In this document: positions 41,975 through 50,002 of the stretch, one piece after another
How positions within the stretch are numbered: the stretch's first letter is position 1
Layout: the number at the start of each line of letters is the position of its first letter
Source of the DNA: Pseudomonas sp. H9
Lineage (GTDB): Bacteria > Pseudomonadota > Gammaproteobacteria > Pseudomonadales > Pseudomonadaceae
Length of the DNA stretch: 64,000 nt
Direction of reading: 5' to 3'
Assembly: GCF_004353925.1 (NCBI RefSeq)
Contig: NZ_SMOK01000003.1
Coordinates: 124,001-188,000 of the forward strand
Notes under the pieces: model-generated
What the model was told of the DNA's origin: nothing
The model's database searches: none
Seen by the model: only the letters and a program-made list of their open reading frames with translations
Translations under genes and position numbers: made by a program

Positions 41975-42982
41975 ATGCGTAAAGAAACCCGTATCGCCTT
42001 CAACGGCTACCTGGCCCAACAGGCCAAAATCAACGGCGTCGACTCGGTGGAAGTGAAGTTCACCGTAGCGCCGACGCCGCAACAGAAGCTGGAAACTGCC
42101 ATTCAGGAGTCCAGCGGCTTCCTGAAAAAAATCAACATCATTCCCGTCGATGAAGCCGAGGGGGAAGCGATCCTTCTAGGCGTGAATGGCCCGACCGCTG
42201 GCCGCACCAACACCAGTGCGAACAATCCACGTCAGCCACGTGATGTCAGTGGTCTGAGCAAAGACACCTACAGCTGCAAGAAAACCAACTTCGACACCGC
42301 CTTCCCTTATGCCAAGCTCGACACCTGGGCTAAGTTCAAGGACTTTCAGCCACGTCTGTCTGCGTCGATCGCCGAACGCCAAGGGCTTGACCGGATCATG
42401 ATCGGCTTCAACGGCACCAGTGTGGCTGTCGACACCAACCTGGCCACCAACCCTCTGCTGCAGGACGTCAACGTTGGCTGGTTGCAGAAGATCCGTATCG
42501 CGGTACCGGAGCGCGTGCTGGACGAGGGTGCCACGCCTGGCAAGGTCACCATCGGCGCTACCGGCGATTACAAGACCCTCGACGGCCTGGTCTTCGATGC
42601 GGTCGAGATGCTCGACCCTTGGCACCGTAAACGTCCTGACTTGGTGGTTATCGTGGACCGAGCATTGCTGCACGAGAAACAGCTCAAGGCAGTAGAAAAA
42701 GGTGCAGCTTCCAACCAGGAGGAAAATGCCGCCGACGAAATCGTCAGCAAAGCTCGCCTCGGCGGTCTGCCTATCGAAGATGCACCGTTCTTCATCGCGG
42801 GTGGTGTGTTCATTACCACGCTGAGCAACCTGTCTATCTATTACCTGGACAGCGCCCGTCGTCGTCACCTGAAGGACGAGCCTGAATACGACCGCGTCGC
42901 CGACTACCAGTCCTCCAACGAGGCCTACGTCGTCGAAGACCTCGGCCTCGTCGCCCTGGTCGAAAACATCGAGCGGGTGTAG
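41975..42982 (+). CDS. N: major capsid protein (P2 N)
   Basis: 335 residues, the usual length for P2 N. Family motifs include FTVAPTPQQKLETAIQESSGFLKKINI near the start, the GPTAGRTNT turn and VVIVDRALLHEKQLK in the second half, and the C terminus EAYVVEDLGLVALVENIE. It builds the icosahedral head with scaffold O and portal Q. It lies 38 bases after O with GGAG before the ATG. Confidence 0.94.
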   Translation: MRKETRIAFNGYLAQQAKINGVDSVEVKFTVAPTPQQKLETAIQESSGFLKKINIIPVDEAEGEAILLGVNGPTAGRTNTSANNPRQPRDVSGLSKDTYSCKKTNFDTAFPYAKLDTWAKFKDFQPRLSASIAERQGLDRIMIGFNGTSVAVDTNLATNPLLQDVNVGWLQKIRIAVPERVLDEGATPGKVTIGATGDYKTLDGLVFDAVEMLDPWHRKRPDLVVIVDRALLHEKQLKAVEKGAASNQEENAADEIVSKARLGGLPIEDAPFFIAGGVFITTLSNLSIYYLDSARRRHLKDEPEYDRVADYQSSNEAYVVEDLGLVALVENIERV

Positions 42983-42985
42983 ACC

Positions 42986-43687
42986 ATGGCCCTGACCCTT
43001 GCCCAACGCAACCAACTGCGCAAACGCGCAGCCCAGGAGGCGGCAGCCGCAGCCCCTGCTGCCCTGATGGAAGGCGCCACAGGCTACGAGGTAATGCTCG
43101 CCAAGCTGCAGCAGGACCAATTCCGCCTGAAACAAGTGCAGTCCCAAGAGGGTAAGGCGAAGCTCAAAGCCGAAATCCTGCCGGAGTACGTGCCCTACGT
43201 TGATGGTGTGCTGTTGGCTGGCCAGGGTGCCCAGGACGATGTGCTCACCACCCTGATGGTCTGGCGCTTCGACGCTGGTGACTTCACGGGTGGGCTGCAG
43301 GTTGCTGAGTACGTCTTGAAACACGGCCTGCTGATGCCGGACCGCTTCAGCCGCACCACCGGCTGTCTGGTGGCAGAGGAAGTCGCGACAGCTGCACTCA
43401 AGGCACAGAAGGCTGGCGGCACCTTCCCGTTGGAGATCCTCACCGCGACTGCCGTGCTGACCGAAGACCAGGATATGCCGGACGAGGCGCGCGCCAAGCT
43501 GATCCTGGCTCTCGGCCGCGCCACCTTGGAAGGCATCAGCGACGAACAGCCTGGCCAGCCGGGCAAGTTGCAAGCCGGTATCGACCTGCTCAAACGGGCG
43601 ATCGAGCTGCACAGCAGCTGCGGTGGCAAGAAAGACCTGGAGCGTGCCGAGCGCCTCCTCAAAAAACACGCCGGCACTGCTGGCTAA
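42986..43687 (+). CDS. M: terminase small subunit (P2 M)
   Basis: 233 residues. The P2 M pattern is visible in LKAEILPEYVPYVDGVLLAGQGAQDDVLTTLMVWRFDAGD and in the tail HSSCGGKKDLERAERLLKKHAG. It recognises cos DNA for the large subunit P. Only 3 bases separate it from N, so it is in the same operon. Confidence 0.92.
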   Translation: MALTLAQRNQLRKRAAQEAAAAAPAALMEGATGYEVMLAKLQQDQFRLKQVQSQEGKAKLKAEILPEYVPYVDGVLLAGQGAQDDVLTTLMVWRFDAGDFTGGLQVAEYVLKHGLLMPDRFSRTTGCLVAEEVATAALKAQKAGGTFPLEILTATAVLTEDQDMPDEARAKLILALGRATLEGISDEQPGQPGKLQAGIDLLKRAIELHSSCGGKKDLERAERLLKKHAGTAG

Positions 43688-43790
43688 CCGAGCGTCCCCA
43701 CGCACCCGGCGGCTCGGGACGGATCAGCGGGTTATCTCCTTGGCCTTGCAGTGAAGTCCCGACCACCGCCGACCTATTCGAGCGATCAGC

Positions 43791-44255
43791 ATGAGCGGAT
43801 TCATTGCCGGTGGTATTCCAAGTACCGCATTCCCGATCAGCAATGGTGATTTTTGGCCGGAGATCAACGGCCAGCACCTTCGCGCCGCCATGCGCATCAC
43901 CGATGCCGTCACCGACGACCGGCTGGAAGTCGCCGCCGTCAACGCCATGATCGAGGCCAATCGGGAGCTTGCCGGCTTCCGTGATGCCGAGATCGCCCAG
44001 GGCTTCAACAGCCTGGTTGACGTACCGGCGGAGAAGATCAAAGGCGAAAGCCCACAGTTGCACCTCTATCGCCGCGTCATTTACTGCAACGCGCTGGCCG
44101 AACTGGTGGAGCGCTACAGCAGCTTCGACACCACCAACAGTGGCGAGAAGAAGGTAACCGAGGAGGAAACCAGCGCCGACCAACTGCGCCGCGATGCTCG
44201 CAAGGCTCTGCGCTCGCTGCTCGGTATCAGCCACACCACAGTGGAGCTTCTGTGA
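43791..44255 (+). CDS. L: head completion protein (P2 L)
   Basis: 154 residues. The motif LRAAMRITDAVTDDRLEVAAVNAMIEANREL and the following YCNALAELVERYSSFDTT are those of P2 L, which closes the head after DNA filling. It follows M after about 100 bases with no clear signal between. Its stop overlaps the X start (TGATG). Confidence 0.9.
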   Translation: MSGFIAGGIPSTAFPISNGDFWPEINGQHLRAAMRITDAVTDDRLEVAAVNAMIEANRELAGFRDAEIAQGFNSLVDVPAEKIKGESPQLHLYRRVIYCNALAELVERYSSFDTTNSGEKKVTEEETSADQLRRDARKALRSLLGISHTTVELL

Positions 44256-44464
44256 TGTCCACCGTCATTGCCAACCAGGGCGACACCGTTGATGCCATCT
44301 GTTGGCGCTACTACGGCCGCACCGCAGGCGTCACCGAAACCGTCCTCGACGCCAACCCCGGCTTGGCCGACTACGGCCCCATCATTCCGCACGGCACACA
44401 GGTCACCCTGCCCGATGCTGTGCCACGAGTTGAACAACGCCAGGTGGTGAACCTATGGGACTAA
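44255..44464 (+). CDS. X: tail protein X, LysM-like (P2 X)
   Basis: 69 residues from the ATG at 44255, with GGAG 8 bases upstream; a GTG one codon earlier is possible. The sequence ANQGDTVDAICWRYYGRTAG...VLDANPGLADYG is the small LysM-like tail protein X that links tail parts. Overlap with L by one base shows coupling. Confidence 0.9.
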   Translation: MSTVIANQGDTVDAICWRYYGRTAGVTETVLDANPGLADYGPIIPHGTQVTLPDAVPRVEQRQVVNLWD

Positions 44465-44491
44465 CCGCCGCCAATCAAAGGACCCCGAGCC

Positions 44492-44845
44492 ATGGCTGAT
44501 CCGACTTCCAGCTCCATTACCGGCCTGCTGATGGGCCTCGGCCTGGCCACCGCCGTGCCGCTGATCGATGGTGAAGCGCTGTTCGGCGCCATCCTCGGTG
44601 CCTGGCTGGTAACCAGTATCAAGCGCGACCTCAAGGCCTGGCAGCGGCTGGGTTCGCTGTTGCTATCGGCCGGCGTGGGCTACTTGTTTGCACCGGTGGC
44701 ATTGAAGCTCGCACCGATCATCAACAGCGGCGGTGCCGCTTTTGCCTGCGCGCTGGTCGTCATCCCGATCAGCATCAAAGCCATGCTCTGGGTCGAGCAG
44801 GCCGACCTGTTCGAGATCCTGCGCCGTATTCGAGGGGGGAGCTGA
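44492..44845 (+). CDS. putative holin, first membrane lysis protein
   Basis: 117 residues with four hydrophobic segments (about 10-22, 28-43, 52-72, 80-98). It resembles the putative holin/antiholin genes that follow X in P2-like Pseudomonas phages. It forms, with the next gene, a pair of membrane proteins just before the endolysin, so the two probably act as holin and antiholin. Which is which cannot be told. Confidence 0.7.
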   Translation: MADPTSSSITGLLMGLGLATAVPLIDGEALFGAILGAWLVTSIKRDLKAWQRLGSLLLSAGVGYLFAPVALKLAPIINSGGAAFACALVVIPISIKAMLWVEQADLFEILRRIRGGS

Positions 44846-44846
44846 A

Positions 44847-45125
44847 ATGTCCATCATCACCCTGGTCATTCCGCTGATCACCGCCAGCGCCTACTTGCTC
44901 GGCGCGCTGCGGCTGGCCTGCTACTGCCGAGGCAGTGCCCGGTACCGGCGCGGGATTTCCCTGCTGGCCAGCCTGTTCGGCGCGGCGCTGTGCATGTGCG
45001 GCCTTGAGCTGCTGCTGTACCGCCCTCCAGTCAGCCTGTGGCAAGCCGTGACCGCCGTACTGCTTTGCACCCTGATTTATCGATCACGCGGCAACGTTGC
45101 CGCCCTGTTGAGGCCAAGCGTATGA
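44847..45125 (+). CDS. phage holin-family protein
   Basis: 92 residues from the ATG at 44847, directly after the previous stop. Three hydrophobic segments (about 3-24, 35-53, 62-78) and small size fit the 3_7 holin family. The stop overlaps the endolysin start by 4 bases (ATGA). It should form the inner-membrane pore that lets the endolysin out. Confidence 0.8.
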   Translation: MSIITLVIPLITASAYLLGALRLACYCRGSARYRRGISLLASLFGAALCMCGLELLLYRPPVSLWQAVTAVLLCTLIYRSRGNVAALLRPSV

Positions 45126-45967
45126 CCCCTACCCTCCGCCATGGTGACCGCGGTCAGGCCGTTAGCCAGTTGCAAAAGCAGCTTAACCAGGCCGGTGCCA
45201 AACCTGTCCTGGTCGTCGATGGTGACTTCGGTGACGCCACCGAAAAGGCCGTGCGCGCCTTCCAAGCCAGGGTTGGCTTGGTCGATGACGGCATTGCCGG
45301 GGAGAAGACCCAATCCGCACTGCTCGGCGGCGACTGCCAGCTGCTCTTGGGCAATGCCTCGTTGCTGGCCGGAGCCAAGCGTTTGGGTGTTGAGCTCGCT
45401 TCGATCTATGCCGTGAACGAGGTGGAGAGTCAGGGCAAGGGCTTCTTGGCCAATGGCAAACCGAAGATCCTCTTCGAGCGACACGTCATGTACAGCCGTC
45501 TGGTGATGCCTCGGCACGAGGGCGACAACGTGACCGAGCTGCAGCGTCACGCCGATGAATTGGCCGCCTTGTATCCGCAACTGGTCAACCCCCGATATGG
45601 CGGCTACATCGGTGGCCCTGGCGAACACCAACGCTTGGCGCAGGCTCGCATGCTCGATAGCCAGTGCGCCGACGAATCCGCCAGCTGGGGAGCGTTTCAG
45701 ATCATGGGCTACCACTGGCAGCGCCTGGGTTACGCAAGCGCGGCTGACTTCGTCGCCCGGATGTCCCAGAACGAAAATGAGCAGTTCGAAGCTTTCGTCC
45801 GCTTCATTGAGACCGACGTCGCACTGCACAAAGCCCTCAAGGGTAAAAAATGGGCCCAGTTCGCCAAGCTCTACAACGGCCCCGCCTATGCCCGAAACCT
45901 CTACGACGTAAAGCTTGAGCGCGCCTATGAACGGCACGCCGACTGCTGCAGCAAAGAGGCTGCATGA
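45122..45967 (+). CDS. endolysin: peptidoglycan-binding + N-acetylmuramidase domain
   Basis: 281 residues from the ATG at 45122. The N-terminal PG_binding_1 domain (about 5-65) has LRHGDRGQAVSQLQKQL and VDGDFGDATEKAVRAFQ. The C-terminal part (about 80-275) is the muramidase domain once called DUF3380, with the probable catalytic Glu in AVNEVESQGKGFL and the ESASWGAFQIMGYHW segment. No signal peptide, so it depends on the holins just upstream. Confidence 0.92.
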   Translation: MTPTLRHGDRGQAVSQLQKQLNQAGAKPVLVVDGDFGDATEKAVRAFQARVGLVDDGIAGEKTQSALLGGDCQLLLGNASLLAGAKRLGVELASIYAVNEVESQGKGFLANGKPKILFERHVMYSRLVMPRHEGDNVTELQRHADELAALYPQLVNPRYGGYIGGPGEHQRLAQARMLDSQCADESASWGAFQIMGYHWQRLGYASAADFVARMSQNENEQFEAFVRFIETDVALHKALKGKKWAQFAKLYNGPAYARNLYDVKLERAYERHADCCSKEAA

Positions 45968-46407
45968 GTGCCTTGCGCCAGGCGTTTCTGGCAATCGCCG
46001 CAGTAATTGCCTTGGCCCTACTGTTCTGGGGACAGCACCAGCGCCTTCAGGTGGAGAAAGCCCGATCCACCAAGGCCGAAGAACGCCTGCAGGCGCTCCA
46101 GGAACAGAGCGAGCGCCAAGCCGCCACCATCGTTCGCCTGGGTGGCGAAGTGCAGGCCGAGCGTGCCGCCCAAACCTCCCTGCGACTCACCCAGAACCAG
46201 CTGCGCCAGGAGCTGGCCAACAGCCTCAACCAGATCCAGGAGCTCGAACATGAAAACGCTGTACTTGCCGATTGGTCTCGCCAGCCTCTGCCTGTTGCTG
46301 CTCGCCGGTTGCGCGAGCGCCCCGCCATTACCGGCGCCGCAGGTTATCGTCAGTGGCTGTCCAGTCGTCGTGCCGTGCAGCCTGCCAGCAGCGAAACCGA
46401 CCGCTAA
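45964..46407 (+). CDS. inner-membrane spanin (Rz-like, LysB)
   Basis: 147 residues: one N-terminal membrane anchor (LAIAAVIALALLFWG) and a long coiled coil (about 30-100, rich in Gln/Glu/Arg/Ala), the layout of i-spanins. The ATG overlaps the endolysin stop. The lipoprotein partner Rz1 is encoded in another frame inside its 3' part. Confidence 0.88.
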   Translation: MSALRQAFLAIAAVIALALLFWGQHQRLQVEKARSTKAEERLQALQEQSERQAATIVRLGGEVQAERAAQTSLRLTQNQLRQELANSLNQIQELEHENAVLADWSRQPLPVAARRLRERPAITGAAGYRQWLSSRRAVQPASSETDR

Positions 46408-46513
46408 CGGCGAACTGCTGCGCGACGTGGAAGTGGTAGAGGCTGCATGGGCCGACTGCGCTGCCCAGGTGGATACGGTTTACCAGGCCCAACAGGAAGC
46501 CCAGCAGCCATGA
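46250..46513 (+). CDS. outer-membrane spanin lipoprotein (Rz1-like, LysC)
   Basis: 87 residues from the ATG at 46250, with AGGAG 6 bases upstream. It starts inside the Rz gene and overlaps it by 158 bases in the +2 frame. The N terminus ends in LLLLAGC, a lipobox; a Pro-rich stretch follows (APPLPAPQ), as in known o-spanins. With Rz it spans the periplasm and fuses the membranes at lysis. Longer in-frame extension upstream is only the Rz shadow. Confidence 0.88.
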   Translation: MKTLYLPIGLASLCLLLLAGCASAPPLPAPQVIVSGCPVVVPCSLPAAKPTANGELLRDVEVVEAAWADCAAQVDTVYQAQQEAQQP

Positions 46514-47034
46514 ACAAGCCCGACTCCCTGCGCAACCATCTGCTCGCTGCCGTGCCGGAGCTGCGCGTTGACCCCGACCGCCTGCTAGTGTTCATCGATA
46601 ACGGTACAGTCCGCAGCACGGCGGCGGTGGGCTTGTCATTCGAGTACGCCTACACCCTCAACGTGATACTGACCGACTTCGCCGGGCACCCGGACGCCCT
46701 GATGATCCCGCTGCTGGCCTGGCTGCTGGTCAACCAGCATGAACTGCTCGCCAACCAGGAAAAAGGCAAGGAAGCGATCAAGTTTGAGGCCGACATCCTC
46801 GACAACAGCAAGGTCGACCTGTCGATCGCGCTGCCCCTCACTGAGCGGGTAATAGTCAAGAAACAAGACGACGGCACACTGCAGGTCCGCCACCCCGACG
46901 AGCCCCAGCTTGAACCCTACCTGCCGGCCGGGGAATGGCAGCTCTACGCCGGTGACTCACTGCTCGCCGCCTGGCAGAGCACCACCCAGGACGGCGGCGA
47001 TATCGCCAGCCCGCACCCACGCCGTCATGACTGA
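46510..47034 (+). CDS. R: tail completion protein R
   Basis: 174 residues from the ATG at 46510, overlapping the Rz1 stop by 4 bases. It begins MNKPDSLRNHLLAAVPEL and includes SFEYAYTLNVILTDFAGHPDAL, typical of P2 R, which with S completes the tail top and permits head joining. Confidence 0.9.
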   Translation: MNKPDSLRNHLLAAVPELRVDPDRLLVFIDNGTVRSTAAVGLSFEYAYTLNVILTDFAGHPDALMIPLLAWLLVNQHELLANQEKGKEAIKFEADILDNSKVDLSIALPLTERVIVKKQDDGTLQVRHPDEPQLEPYLPAGEWQLYAGDSLLAAWQSTTQDGGDIASPHPRRHD

Positions 47035-47479
47035 CAACCTCCACGCACTGGAAGACTGGGCTGCGGCCTTGCTCGCCCAGCTGGAACCTGGTGCTCGCCG
47101 TAAACTCAACCAGGAGATCGCCCGAGACCTGCGTCGCAGCCAGCAACAGCGTATCGCGGCGCAACGCAATCCGGATGGCACGCCCTATGCCACGCGCAAG
47201 CCACGTCAACTGCGCGGCAAGGCCGGGCGAATCAAGCGACAGATGTTCACCAAGCTGCGCCAGGCCAAGCACCTGAAGCTGCAGAGCACGCCCAACTCAA
47301 TCGCCATCGGCTTCCTGGCGCGCACTGCACGAATTGCCCGCGTTCACCAGGAGGGCCTGCGAGATCGCCCCGGCAAGGGCATGAGCGATGTTCAATATGA
47401 GCGCCGTGAGCTGCTGGGCTTTAGCGATCAGGATCTCGAACTGATCCGCGATCGCCTGCTCGAACACCTCACCCGCTGA
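47027..47479 (+). CDS. S: tail completion protein S
   Basis: 150 residues from the ATG at 47027, overlapping R by 8 bases. DNLHALEDWAAALLAQLEPGARRKLNQEIARDLRRSQQQRI is the P2 S opening, with a basic middle and an ELIRDRLLEHL end. Last gene of the rightward O-S transcript; the V promoter region follows. Confidence 0.9.
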   Translation: MTDNLHALEDWAAALLAQLEPGARRKLNQEIARDLRRSQQQRIAAQRNPDGTPYATRKPRQLRGKAGRIKRQMFTKLRQAKHLKLQSTPNSIAIGFLARTARIARVHQEGLRDRPGKGMSDVQYERRELLGFSDQDLELIRDRLLEHLTR

Positions 47480-47488
47480 CCCTACCGC

Positions 47489-47507
47489 TGTAACGAGCCT
47501 CCATACA
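47489..47507. promoter_or_regulatory. late-promoter activator site before V
   Basis: TGTAA-N9-ATACA (TGT-N13-ACA), 47 bases before the V start. The dyad is shorter than at the other two late promoters but the outer TGT/ACA and spacing agree. Confidence 0.6.
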
Positions 47508-47554
47508 AACCGCGCGCCGTGCGCTACACGCGCGCGCATCGCAGCATCAGCGGC

Positions 47555-48133
47555 ATGAACATCGCCGACCTCGCTCGCCTCATCGAAAACCTTGTCCGCT
47601 TCGGTACCGTCGAAGCGGTCCAGGTGCAGCCGCCCCGCGTAAAGGTGAAAAGCGGCAACATCGTCACTGCTTGGCGTCCGTGGCTGAGCCTGCGCGCCGG
47701 GGCTGATCGGGAATGGGACCCGCCCACAGTGGGTGAACAGGTCGTGCTGTTGAGCCCATCGGGACTACTCGCCCAGGGCGTCGTGATCACCGGTCTATTC
47801 AGCGACCTGATCACCGCCAATGGCGACCGCGAAGGCCTGCACCGGCGCACCTACCGCGATGGTGCCGTGATCGAGTACGACAGCATCGCCCATCGACTGC
47901 GTGCCATCCTGCCCGAGGGCGGTGTCACTGATCTGACCAGCACCGGTGGCATCAACATCGTCGGCCCGATCCATCACACCGGGGATTACACCCAGCAGGG
48001 CAACCAAACCGTGACCGGCAAGGTCACGGTGTCCGAAGACGTGGTCGCCGGTGCCAACGGCATCAGCCTCGTCAAGCACCGCACTTCGGGCGTTATGTCG
48101 GGGCCGGGTACCTCTGGAGCGCCTGTCCCATGA
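47555..48133 (+). CDS. V: baseplate assembly protein V (spike)
   Basis: 192 residues from the ATG at 47555, chosen because the protein then opens MNIADLARLIENLVRFG like other P2 V proteins; the ribosome site is poor. The OB-like N-terminal part and a Gly-rich repeated C-terminal end (ITTTG/VTGKVTVSEDVVAG type) form the membrane-piercing needle. First gene of V-W-J-I-H, all with 4-base overlaps. Confidence 0.9.
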   Translation: MNIADLARLIENLVRFGTVEAVQVQPPRVKVKSGNIVTAWRPWLSLRAGADREWDPPTVGEQVVLLSPSGLLAQGVVITGLFSDLITANGDREGLHRRTYRDGAVIEYDSIAHRLRAILPEGGVTDLTSTGGINIVGPIHHTGDYTQQGNQTVTGKVTVSEDVVAGANGISLVKHRTSGVMSGPGTSGAPVP

Positions 48134-48483
48134 TCGGCATGAACGCCAACACCGGCCGCACCATCGCCGATCGCCAGCACCTGGTGCAGTCCATTGCCGA
48201 CATCCTGACCACACCGCTGGGTAGCCGCGTCATGCGCCGGGAATACGGTAGCCAGTTGGCTGACCTGATCGATTGGCCACTGAACAGCGCCACGCGCCTG
48301 CAGGCCTACGCCGCCACCGCGACCGCGCTGATGCGCTGGGAACCGCGTATCCGCCTGAGCCGCGTCCAGCTGAGCCTGGGCGAAATCCCCGGCCAGGCCA
48401 TTCTTGATGTGGAAGGCGCCCTCGCCGACTCAAACGAGCCCTTTAGCCTGCGCGTTCCGCTCACTTTGGGGGCTACAGCATGA
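48130..48483 (+). CDS. W: baseplate wedge protein W (gp25-like)
   Basis: 117 residues. It contains the gp25/W core: IADILTTPLGSRVMRREYGSQLADLIDWPLN. An alternative start lies three codons on. Part of the baseplate with J and I; overlaps both neighbours by 4 bases. Confidence 0.93.
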   Translation: MIGMNANTGRTIADRQHLVQSIADILTTPLGSRVMRREYGSQLADLIDWPLNSATRLQAYAATATALMRWEPRIRLSRVQLSLGEIPGQAILDVEGALADSNEPFSLRVPLTLGATA

Positions 48484-49397
48484 CCACGATTTTCACGCCC
48501 ATCGACCTGTCTCAGTTGCCGCAACCCGCCGTGGTCGAGCAGATCGACTACGAGCAGCTTCTCGCCGAACGCAAGGCTCATGCCGTCACCCTCTGGCCAG
48601 AAGAACAACAGGCCGCAATTGCCGCCACCCTGGAGCTGGAGTCCGAACCGCTGACCAAGCTGCTGCAGGAAAGCGCCTATCGCGAGACGGTGTGGCGTCA
48701 GCGGGTTAACGAGGCTTCGCTCGCGGTGATGCTCAGCTCGGCCCGTGGCAATGACCTCGACCAGGTGGCGGCCAATTTCAACGTAAAACGCCTGGTGATT
48801 CGCCTGGCCAAGCCAACAGCTGTGCCGCCGATCCCGGAAGAAAAGGAAAGTGACGATGCCCTGCGCGAACGCGCACAGATGGCATTCGAGGGCTTGAGTA
48901 CCGCCGGGCCACGTAATTCCTACATCTTCCATGCGCGCGGCGCTGACGGACGTGTTGCCGATGCTTCCGCCGACAGCCCATCACCAGCAGTCGCAGTGGT
49001 AACGGTCCAATCAGTTACAGACGACGGTACCGCTAGCCCCGCCCTGCTCGACGTGGTCCGCACCTACCTGAATGATGAAGACCGCCGACCGGTCGCCGAT
49101 CGCCTGACCGTCCAGGGCGCTGAGATCTTGCCGTACCAGGTCAACGCCCGACTGTTCCTGAAGACCCAAGGCCCGGAAGCCGAGCCGATTCTCGCCGCAG
49201 CGGAACAGAGGTTACTGGCCTACGTCCATCAACGGCGGCGCCTTGGTATGCAGGTGTCAGAGTCGGCTATCCATGCCGCCTTGCATGTTGAAGGTGTGCG
49301 CAAAGTCGAACTCGACAACTGGATAGACCTGAATGCCACCAGCGCCCAGGCGCCCTACTGCATCGGCGTCACACTCACCCAAGGCGCCGCGCCATGA
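48480..49397 (+). CDS. J: baseplate protein J
   Basis: 305 residues. Opening VVEQIDYEQLLAERKAHAV, middle TAGPRNSYIFHARGADGRVADAS and late LAYVHQRRRLGMQVSESAIHAALHVEGVRKVEL are the J family landmarks. It forms the outer baseplate wedge. Confidence 0.93.
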   Translation: MTTIFTPIDLSQLPQPAVVEQIDYEQLLAERKAHAVTLWPEEQQAAIAATLELESEPLTKLLQESAYRETVWRQRVNEASLAVMLSSARGNDLDQVAANFNVKRLVIRLAKPTAVPPIPEEKESDDALRERAQMAFEGLSTAGPRNSYIFHARGADGRVADASADSPSPAVAVVTVQSVTDDGTASPALLDVVRTYLNDEDRRPVADRLTVQGAEILPYQVNARLFLKTQGPEAEPILAAAEQRLLAYVHQRRRLGMQVSESAIHAALHVEGVRKVELDNWIDLNATSAQAPYCIGVTLTQGAAP

Positions 49398-50002
49398 ACC
49401 TGCTGCCCGGCAATGCCACACAGCTGGAGCGCTTGGCAGCGCAGGCGCTGGCCCAGATTCAGCGGGTACCGATCCCGCTGCGGGACCTGGTCAACCCTGA
49501 CCGTTGCCCCGTCGCCCTGTTGCCGTACTTGGCCTGGGCATTTTCAGTCGATCGCTGGGACAGCCGCTGGCCTGAGGCGGCCAAACGCTCGGCCATCCGC
49601 TCATCGTTCTTCGTCCATTCGCGCAAAGGCACCATCGGCGCCTTGCGCCGGGTCGTCGAACCCCTCGGCTACCTGATTGAGGTCGTTGAATGGTTTCAGA
49701 CCGTGCCCGAAGGCGTGCCAGGGACCTTTGCCCTGAAGATCGGTGTACTGGATACCGGCATCACCGAAGAGATGTACCAGGAGCTTACCTGGCTAATCGA
49801 CGACGCCCGACCACTTACCCGCCACTTGACCGGCCTCGCCATTACCCTCGCCACCCACGGGTATATGCGCCTGGCCGTTGGCCTGTACGAGGGCGACGAG
49901 ATCGACGTTTACCCCCCTCTTCTTCGAGACATTGAAGTGACAGGCACTTTTGGCCCAGCGGGCCGAGAACATACCATCGAAACCCTGGACGTCTATTCAT
50001 GA
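49394..50002 (+). CDS. I: tail protein I
   Basis: 202 residues. LLPYLAWAFSVDRWDSRWPEAAKRSAIRSSFFVHSRKGTIGALRRV is the P2 I core. It attaches the fibre to the baseplate. Overlaps J and H by 4 bases each. Confidence 0.93.
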   Translation: MNLLPGNATQLERLAAQALAQIQRVPIPLRDLVNPDRCPVALLPYLAWAFSVDRWDSRWPEAAKRSAIRSSFFVHSRKGTIGALRRVVEPLGYLIEVVEWFQTVPEGVPGTFALKIGVLDTGITEEMYQELTWLIDDARPLTRHLTGLAITLATHGYMRLAVGLYEGDEIDVYPPLLRDIEVTGTFGPAGREHTIETLDVYS